From the NCBI GenBank assembly GCA_963922205.1, contig CAWUHX010000032.1:682001-746000 (forward strand): a stretch of 64,000 nt of DNA, in the 5' to 3' direction. Position 1 is the stretch's first letter. Each line of letters opens with the position of its first letter. The notes under the pieces were generated by a model that saw only the letters and a list, made by a program, of their open reading frames with translations, did not search any database and had not been told where the DNA came from. Both the position numbers and the translations under genes were made by a program. Of this stretch, positions 57,249 through 64,000 are shown in pieces. Origin of the DNA: Romanomermis culicivorax. Lineage: Eukaryota > Nematoda > Enoplea > Mermithida > Mermithidae.

Positions 57249-60247
57249 AATGAATGAATGAATTTATTCATCTTTTTGAGTCGATTTACGACATTTATTA
57301 TTCATATGACATTATATTATGTATTTCAAATTGTATTTCTCCTTTTCTTTTGTTTTGTGTAAGAGCAATGAATAAGGTAAAGTGGGGTGACTTTGATCAG
57401 GGCAACTTTGATCAGAGTTCGCTAAGTGAATGAAATTTGATATTTGAGATCAACAGGTCATTTTTGCTGTGTATTTTTTTCTTAAAAACCCAAAAATGCA
57501 GAAATGTCCAATTTTTCAACCCAAAAACCCATCAACCCAAAACTCAATGCCCGCCAACCTTGTTCATTATGCGTTGTAAAATAGAAAATAGTGAAAATTT
57601 CCCGCCACGTGCACCGGATTTCAATTCATTTATATAATTTTTTATATCATTCTAGTGTGCGGTTAGAAAATGTCATTCTAGCTAATGCTTATAGGCTTAG
57701 TTTTTTTCCTCAACCGACCATTTTGAGGAATTTTTTTCGAAATTAAAGAACATTTTTTTGTGCTTAGGCACCATTCTGAAGAAAAATTTTCTTATGGTTT
57801 CCTGTCCAGATGTGCATTTTACGCCTTTTAAAATTGAAAATTGTTGAAATTTTCCGGCGCTTCGAGCCGGATTTCAATTACATAGTTAATAATTTTTCCA
57901 TATTATTCCAATGCGCGGTTAGAAAATGTCATTCTAGCTAATGCTTATAGCTTTTAATCATCAAGATATTATGAATAAATGTTTGATCCTGTGTCGTTTT
58001 TTTGAGAATTTGAAGTGAAGCAAGAATTTTCTCGGTTATTTTACCTTTCAAAAGATTTTGACATTTGTGTGATCAAAAATTTTGAGTCTTAAGTGGGAAT
58101 TCTTGCTGGTTGAAGAATCAAAATCTTTGGTTGCTTTCCTAGTTTTTGAATTGTCGTTTGCTCGACTGAAATTCATTGAATTCACTGAAAACTTAAACCT
58201 CCCGTCTAAGAAATAAAAGTTGGAAAGGTTCAATTTCCAACGTTTTAGAATATCAATATCCCAGAAAAATTTTTGGCGCTAGGCGCCTAACACGTTACTC
58301 ATACCAATCTTTTCATTTTCTTTTCAAAACTCAGAAAATTTGGTTGTAAAAGCCTAATACCGACGCGAATAGAATGAAATAGAAGAAAACTTGCCTTTGA
58401 TAGTTTTTCCGATAAAATTAAGCTAGTTTATTGATTTTAGAGTGAACAACCAAAAATTTTTCTGTGCAACCAAAGTTTTACCCAAGTTGCACATTGGAAC
58501 CTGGCCTTTGCAGAAAAAAAGTCCTGTGGTCAAGTTCATACCTTTATGTCATATTGCCAGCTGTTCAGAATCAGTTTTAAAATCTTATTTTTCATTGTTA
58601 TCTTTTTATCAAAGTTTACTGTTTTATTTACTTGTTATATCAAAATTGGGTGTTTTATGTCGTGAAAGAAGTATAAGAAATAAAGGTTATGCCGTTAAAT
58701 TATTCTCTTGTTTGGCTCATGTAAAATGACTTGAATACAAGTAGGTCATATAGCTCGAGACCTCTTGCAAAAAATGTCGGTTATTTGGCGGAATAAGATG
58801 CAACTTAATACGAAACGTTCGAAAAACACATCAGAAATGATTTTGAGCGATTTTTAAGCAAGAAGCTTAAAAAATTGATTTTTCTTCATGAGGAAAATAT
58901 TTTTAGGGTTTTTCCTCAAATGGGGCAAAAAGTTTTCAGCAAAAAAACACTTCTTATAGCTTTTAATCATCGACATATTGTGACATAATCTGTAATTTTC
59001 AGGAGAGGACCCCCCTCCAGCTTGGTTGAACCCTATACCCAAACGTCGGAATCTTCTTCCTCCCAACTTAGTCATTCCTATACACATCCCCTCAAACTTC
59101 GAAAAGTTAGCAGAGAAGTACCTTTTTGGGGAAATTTTCCGGCTTTTTTGGTGTTTTTTTCGACCCCCCCCCCCCCCCCCAAAAAAAATTGAAATATCAA
59201 ATTTTGGGTTTACCCCCCCCCCCCTTACCTGTAGTATGGAGGGACGGGGAGACCCTCACAACTTGGTCAACCCTATACCCAGCCACCCCTAACTTAAAAA
59301 ATTGGGGAAAAAAGTATTTTTTTGGGGTAAATTTTCGACCTTTTTTGCGAACCCCCCCCCCTCCCCCAACTGGTCGCGACAATTTTCATAGAAAAATTTG
59401 ACTTTGTCCATCTAGTACATCTATCTTGCATCATTGGGAGCTGGAAAATGGTGCTAAAACAGTGGGAAAATTTCAAGTGCTGTATGAATATTTAAACACG
59501 TTTTTGACCGTAAAAAATGTAAAGCAAGGGCGTTGTTCATTTCTGTAAGTAAGAATTGTTTGGTGGTGAAAGTACCTCACAGCCTCCTCTGTGTCAAAGT
59601 AGGGCGCAAAAAAGGGCCCAACCAGGTTATCCTATGTCCTGAGACTTTCGACGTCCACCCTGCAGACCACGCGCATTCCCTAAGCGTAAGCCTAAGGAGA
59701 CTGCTAAGCATAACCTTCAAAATAAGCTATAATCATAATATCAGATCACTGTTGGATACTGAGATTCGAAAATGAAAAATCTCTGGACGTAGAATAACCG
59801 GGTTGGCCCCAAGAAAGGTCACGGCATATAGGAAAAGTATATTACTTTTTGCATTTTACCCCTACCTAAATCTTCAACCTTTGGGACCTCTAATAATACC
59901 ATTTTAATGCAACAAATATCAGTTTAATTATGTACTCACTTTTTTACCAAGAAAATCCGAAAAATGGTGGAGAAATAATAATTTTCTGCAAGAAACCCGT
60001 AGAAAAGTTATTAATGGCTGAAAGAGCCGAGAAAAATGACATTTTCGACCATCTTTTTGTTCAAAAATTTAAATTTTTCTCCAAAAAATCGGCATTATTA
60101 AAAATTAAAATTTTTCTCCAAAAAATTGACATTATATTCCGATTGAAAGTATGGATGTTCCTATGACTCCTCTAGTTACATGTTTGATGGCTAGGATCTC
60201 AGGTAGGAGGGTTTACTCCCTTATCCGTTTCTTATCTGGGTATATAT
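57249..60247. other. Intergenic between the two hAT elements
   Basis: No gene supported. It contains hairpin modules at about 57857-57871 and 58225-58290 (TTTCCAACGTTTTAGAATA, then a GGCGCTAGGCGCC hairpin), long C-runs at 59164-59180 and 59212-59224, and repeat family A and B fragments at 59850-60170. Short frames at 58442-58729 and 59533-59775 have no recognisable features. Confidence 0.5.
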
Positions 60248-60261
60248 TAGGGATGGGCCGG

Positions 60262-60400
60262 GTATCCGGATCCGGATCCGCGGATATCCGCCTAAATTTT
60301 TGGATCCGGATCCGATCCGGATCCGCTGAACCAATTTTTTTTGGATCCGGATCCGCCAAACCAAATTTTTTAAGATCCGGATCCGGATCCGCCGTTGTCA
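60262..60400. repeat. Subterminal GGATCCG repeats, left end of the BED-finger hAT
   Basis: About eight overlapping GGATCCG units in TTTTGGATCCGGATCCG-like blocks, matched in inverted form at 63100-63225. Confidence 0.85.
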
Positions 60401-60445
60401 ATGATTAAGATCCGGCTAAAATCGGATTTTTATTCACATAAAGTT

Positions 60446-62880
60446 TTACAAAAATTTCAAGCCAACGGTAGCTAAATTATACTTGACAAACAGTAATTTC
60501 TCAACAGTATCACCCTTCAAACGATTTCTTGTAGGATCATAAATTTGACCAGCCCCACTGAATAATTGTTCAGAGGGGACACTTGTTGCTGGTGCAGACA
60601 AAAATTTTTTGGCTATCAATGACAGGTTCGGCAGTGAAGTTTGATTTAAACGCCACCAGGTCAATGGATTTTCTTCAGGTGAAATTCTTTTCATCTTCTT
60701 CAGATATATTTCGATTTCCTGTAAATTCTATGAATTAGTAAGTATATATTGACAATAATGCATTAAAAAATCAGTCTGATCTTCTTCATCGTTGCTGCTA
60801 CTGGCTATAAAGTCATTAAATGAACCGATTTCGGGCTGATTTTCAGTTTTCTGCCTCTTAGCAGGTGTTGGAATTATGATCTGGCTATGATCATTGATAT
60901 TACTAACTAAAGTTTTCAATGTTTCAACTATATTGGACATCGTTCCAGGCTTTTCAAAAAATTTATCTTTGTATCTGGGATCAATAAAAGTAGCGATTGT
61001 AAATTCTCTATGAAAAATGAAAATATAATCTGAGATTATAATGTATTGTATTATTTGTATTTCCTACTTACTCTATTGTTTCGAGATTTCCAAATTTGAT
61101 GTCAATGTTCGACTGCAAAGCTTCAACAAATGAACCAATTCCTCAATTGTCCAAATTTTCAAGCATATTTTTCAGCCAGCATACAGTCGGAATAACATCA
61201 GCTGCAGTTGCAGAACTTGAGCTCAACTGAAAAGTTTCCATTTAGAATGATGAAATGACATAATAGAAATATATATGACCAAATTAGCATACCTTATCTG
61301 TTGCATTTTGAAAAGGCAACAAGGCTGCCACAATTTTCTCAAGAGTTGATGTTGCTATATTCCAATCGGTAATATCTTCTTCAGCTGCAAAGAGCACCAA
61401 TGATTCTTTCAGTTCTAGGATTCTTGAAAGCATGGCCAGGGTTGAATTCCACCATGTAGGGACTTCCTAAAAGCATGGTATTACAGCTGTAATCCTGTGA
61501 GATAAATAATATTCTTCATCTGCTAACTTGGATGAGCCTTAAAGGTGGCTGATTAGGCTTCAGACGCATTTGGATTTCGGCTAATTTTTTCCTAGCATTA
61601 TCTGAACGATGAAAATGACCAGCAATTTGACGGCAGATCGAAGTGGTATTCTTCACCAACTGCTGGAAATCCAATGCTAGAAAAGTAGTAATTGAAATAA
61701 AACTCATTTTCATGTCAAGTTTATAATGTAATGACTGACCTCAAGTGACTATCAAGTTCATTTGATGAGCCGCACAACTGATATTTTTCAGCTTGGAATC
61801 ATTAAGAGCTTTTACAATATTAGAACCAAAATCACGGACTACTACGTGCACCTATAATAAAAGTTTGGATCAAATTTCATCAAAGGTTCCAATAATACTT
61901 ACGATTTTTTTATTTATATTCCATTTGTTCAACATTTCGTCGAATACTTGTGATAAATGTGCCCCAGTGTGGCGTTCTGAACCAAGAGGCTGTGCGTGCA
62001 ATACGTACTTTTCCCTTTCATGAGTAGCTGTTATCATGTGGGCTGTCAAGCTAAAAACAAATAAGATCAATGTATCCAATAAAATCCAAAATTTCTTCAC
62101 TCTAAAACAACCTGAAAAGGGCTTCTACTTGATTTGACCATATATCAGTTGTAAATGAAATATGATTATCATTTTCCTTGATTTTCTCTTCAATTTTTGC
62201 ATGAAGTTTGTCATGGTATGCAAACAAAGTCTTTTTGTAAAATTTGCGCTTTTTCAATTCATATTCAGGAATCTAAATATAAAAACATTCGTCAATATTA
62301 AAAATCTCTACTAACACATTCTTATTACTTCAGTCATTAAATCTTAAAATCCAATTGATTCCACAAATTCAAAAGGCAAATCACAAATTGCCAGCATTCG
62401 TGCTATTTTGAAGTCAAGGCGAACTGATTTTGGATCATGTGATGGCAATTTTTTCTGAAAAAACCTACTACAAATGCCTTCATTTTTTTCTAAATCAGCT
62501 GATTTAATTTTACTTTCTGCAGGAAACAATTGTCCAAAGATGTTTGAGATTTAAGTTCGAGCTTCAATTTGGTTTTTGAATCGCTAGGGTCGCTTTTTTG
62601 GCTACCTTTAATGGAAAACACAAAAATTAATTCATTAACATAACTAGTGGTAATTCGTTTCGTATTTACTTTTATTTTCATTATCTTCTTTTTCTTTTGC
62701 TGTGAACTGCTTAAATATTGCTGGGTGTTTCCTCTCCAAATGTTTTCTCTGACATCCAGTACCACGGTCTTTTCTGGATAGCTGTATTCCACATTCATTG
62801 CACTTTGCTTTTTCTTCATCATCTGGGCAGACTGTGAAGTAATCCCACACTCTGCTAGTGAAAGAAGAACTTGAATCCAT
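60446..62880 (-). pseudogene. hAT transposase with BED zinc finger (multi-exon, degenerate)
   Basis: The first exon (ending near 62660) starts MDSSSSFTSRVWDYFTV and forms a BED finger (W..F, then CNEC, then HLERKH), which binds DNA. Further exons down the strand carry FTTDIWSNQVEAL near 62125, a VVRDFGSN / AAHQMNLIV block near 61760-61850, VPTWWNSTLAMLSRI near 61450, and the C-terminal dimerisation domain at 60446-60694 (FLSAPATSVPSEQLFSGAG). GT-AG introns of about 60 bases separate them. A TGA at 61143-61145 interrupts one exon, and a second possible stop follows NLIVT near 61740. The copy is probably inactive; exon edges were not all fixed. Confidence 0.8.
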
Positions 62881-63099
62881 AATTTCTGAAAAAAAGTTTC
62901 CATTTATATTAATTTCTTTTCTGATGAAACCAATATTAATCTTAACATGAATACAATTTAATGAATGAAAATTAGTACATCTGAACTATTTCAATAAACA
63001 AACATGTCAAACATCAATAATTTATTGACACTAATGAATATAAATTCATACAACTCAATTTTAGACAAATTAGACATAATACATATACTTATTGAAAGA

Positions 63100-63225
63100 T
63101 CTGGATCTGATCCGGATCCGCACGGATCTGTCCCTCAAGATCCGGATCTGGATCCGGATCCGCTGAACCAAATTTTTTTGGATCCGGATCCGCCAAACCA
63201 AATTTTTCAAGATCCGGATCCGGAT
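63100..63225. repeat. Subterminal GGATCCG repeats, right end of the BED-finger hAT
   Basis: Repeated GATCCGGATC(C/T)G units, some with G-to-T changes giving ATCTG, mirroring the left end of the element. Confidence 0.85.
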
Positions 63226-63329
63226 CTGCCATCATCAAAAAAGTCGATCCAGCCCATCCCTAGTATATATACATTATGTTCATAAAAGTTTAGGGGAGTA
63301 TTTTCCGACTTTTTTTAAGTCAGGGGGTA

Positions 63330-64000
63330 TCCAGGGTTTCAGATAAGAGTGCCTACACTCATATAAGTAAGGGGGCTCGGAGGTCTGGGTAGGTCGGGCG
63401 ACTTTTAGGGCCAGGGGTTACTGATTCCCAAAATCTTGAGAAGAGGGGTCGCTCGTGGAAAAAAATTGATTTTTTTTCATTAAAAACAGTTCAAAAAATA
63501 TTAACTTTTGTCATAAAAAACTGTAAAAATGCATTCACGGCGTGGACAGCCGAGGAAATTGACATTTTTGACCATTTTTTGTTCAAAAATTGACATTCTC
63601 CTCAAAAAATTTGCATTTTGCAGTATTTTTCCAGCCAAAAGTATAGGGGTCCCTACATACATGTAACGGTGCCCCGAGGTCTGGGGGGGGGGTTGGGCGA
63701 CTTTTTTTGGGGCCGGGGGTCAGTAATTCCCAAAATTTTGGGGGAGGGGTCTTTCAAGGAAAAAAATCGATTTTTTCACAAAAAAAAGTCCGAAAAATAG
63801 TTCAAAAAATGGTAATTTTTCGCTAAAAAGACCGAAAAAATGTATCCATGGCGCGAAAAATTCACATTTTTTATCAAAAAATTGACATTTTTCAGTATTT
63901 TTCCGACCAAAGGTATGGGGGTCCCAACGGCTACCATATGGCTAGCCATTGGATTGGAAAATCCTGGGGGGTTTCCATAGCACTTCCCCCCAATTACATG
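63330..64000. repeat. Dispersed repeat (family B), right window edge
   Basis: Two tandem versions of a ~300-base unit: GTGCCCCGAGGTCTGGG, then GGCGACTTTTT, then TCCCAAAATTTTGGGG, then poly-A/T with ATTGACATTTTT, then CCATATGGCTAGCCAT. Related to 20120-20880. Non-coding. The final bases TAGCACTTCCCCCCAATTAC match 21471-21490 closely. Confidence 0.65.

Larger units (their letters stand above)
60248..63262 (-). mobile_element. hAT transposon with BED-finger transposase and GGATCCG subterminal repeats
   Basis: Ends TAGGGATGGGC and GCCCATCCCTA are flanked by a perfect 8-base duplication GTATATAT (60240-60247 and 63263-63270). Length 3015 bases. Clusters of GGATCCG/CGGATCC sit just inside both ends (60262-60400 and 63100-63225), probably transposase-binding subterminal repeats. 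A multi-exon transposase occupies the minus strand between them. Confidence 0.94.

Noticed and set aside
60262..60400. Runs of GGATCC as possible cloning-site or vector contamination
   Set aside because: The motif is mirrored at the other end of a 3-kb element with an 8-base target duplication and contains no vector sequence, so it is natural.

Overview
This is nuclear DNA of an animal, most likely an arthropod. It is AT-rich and repeat-laden, and it carries intron-split genes with GT-AG splice sites. I recognise only two host genes, both on the minus strand: cytosolic cysteinyl-tRNA synthetase (nine exons, 19028-27341) and a ZNF593/Bud20-type C2H2 protein of ribosome biogenesis (three exons, 16015-17817). 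A third, unrecognised terminal exon encoding a membrane protein lies at 991-1753. Species cannot be fixed from this window.

Most of the rest is mobile DNA. Two copies of one Ty3/gypsy-like LTR retroelement lie on the minus strand. Copy 1 (4627-15183) keeps both ~1.38 kb LTRs but has lost gag and the envelope ectodomain, has many stops and frameshifts, and carries a nested non-autonomous hAT insertion (10177-11157). Copy 2 (about 39240-53852) is nearly complete. Read 5' to 3' on the minus strand it has: a long leader with a ~65-bp-period array of CRE/Maf-type TGACGTCA sites, gag, an unknown 240-codon reading frame, and one very long frame. That frame encodes an envelope-like glycoprotein (signal peptide, N-glycosylation sites, Cys-rich ectodomain, one transmembrane helix), then in frame two successive retropepsin domains separated by an Arg/Ser-rich linker, then reverse transcriptase, RNase H and integrase. 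Envelope between gag and pol, fused to pol, plus a doubled protease, is the most unusual thing here. Both copies keep the transmembrane-protease-protease-RT-integrase order, so it is not a one-off rearrangement.

hAT DNA transposons are the second theme. Two transposase-bearing elements have 8-bp target duplications: 54018-57248 (TTF-finger/ZMYM-like, five exons, one internal TGA) and 60248-63262 (BED-finger, with GGATCCG-rich subterminal repeats, at least one internal TGA). Several short non-autonomous relatives also have 8-bp duplications: 10177-11157, 29623-29875, 36949-37100 and 37560-37764.

Assembly caution: the 100-base gap at 53877-53976 is flanked by perfectly inverted copies of a cDNA/template-switching adaptor, exactly where the 5' LTR of copy 2 should be. 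The join between the retroelement and the hAT element to its right may be artificial.

The remaining sequence (1-990, 1754-4581, 27342-39239, 57249-60247, 63263-64000) is intergenic: dispersed repeat families, a degenerate 1.6-kb tandem array, palindromes, and no gene I can support.
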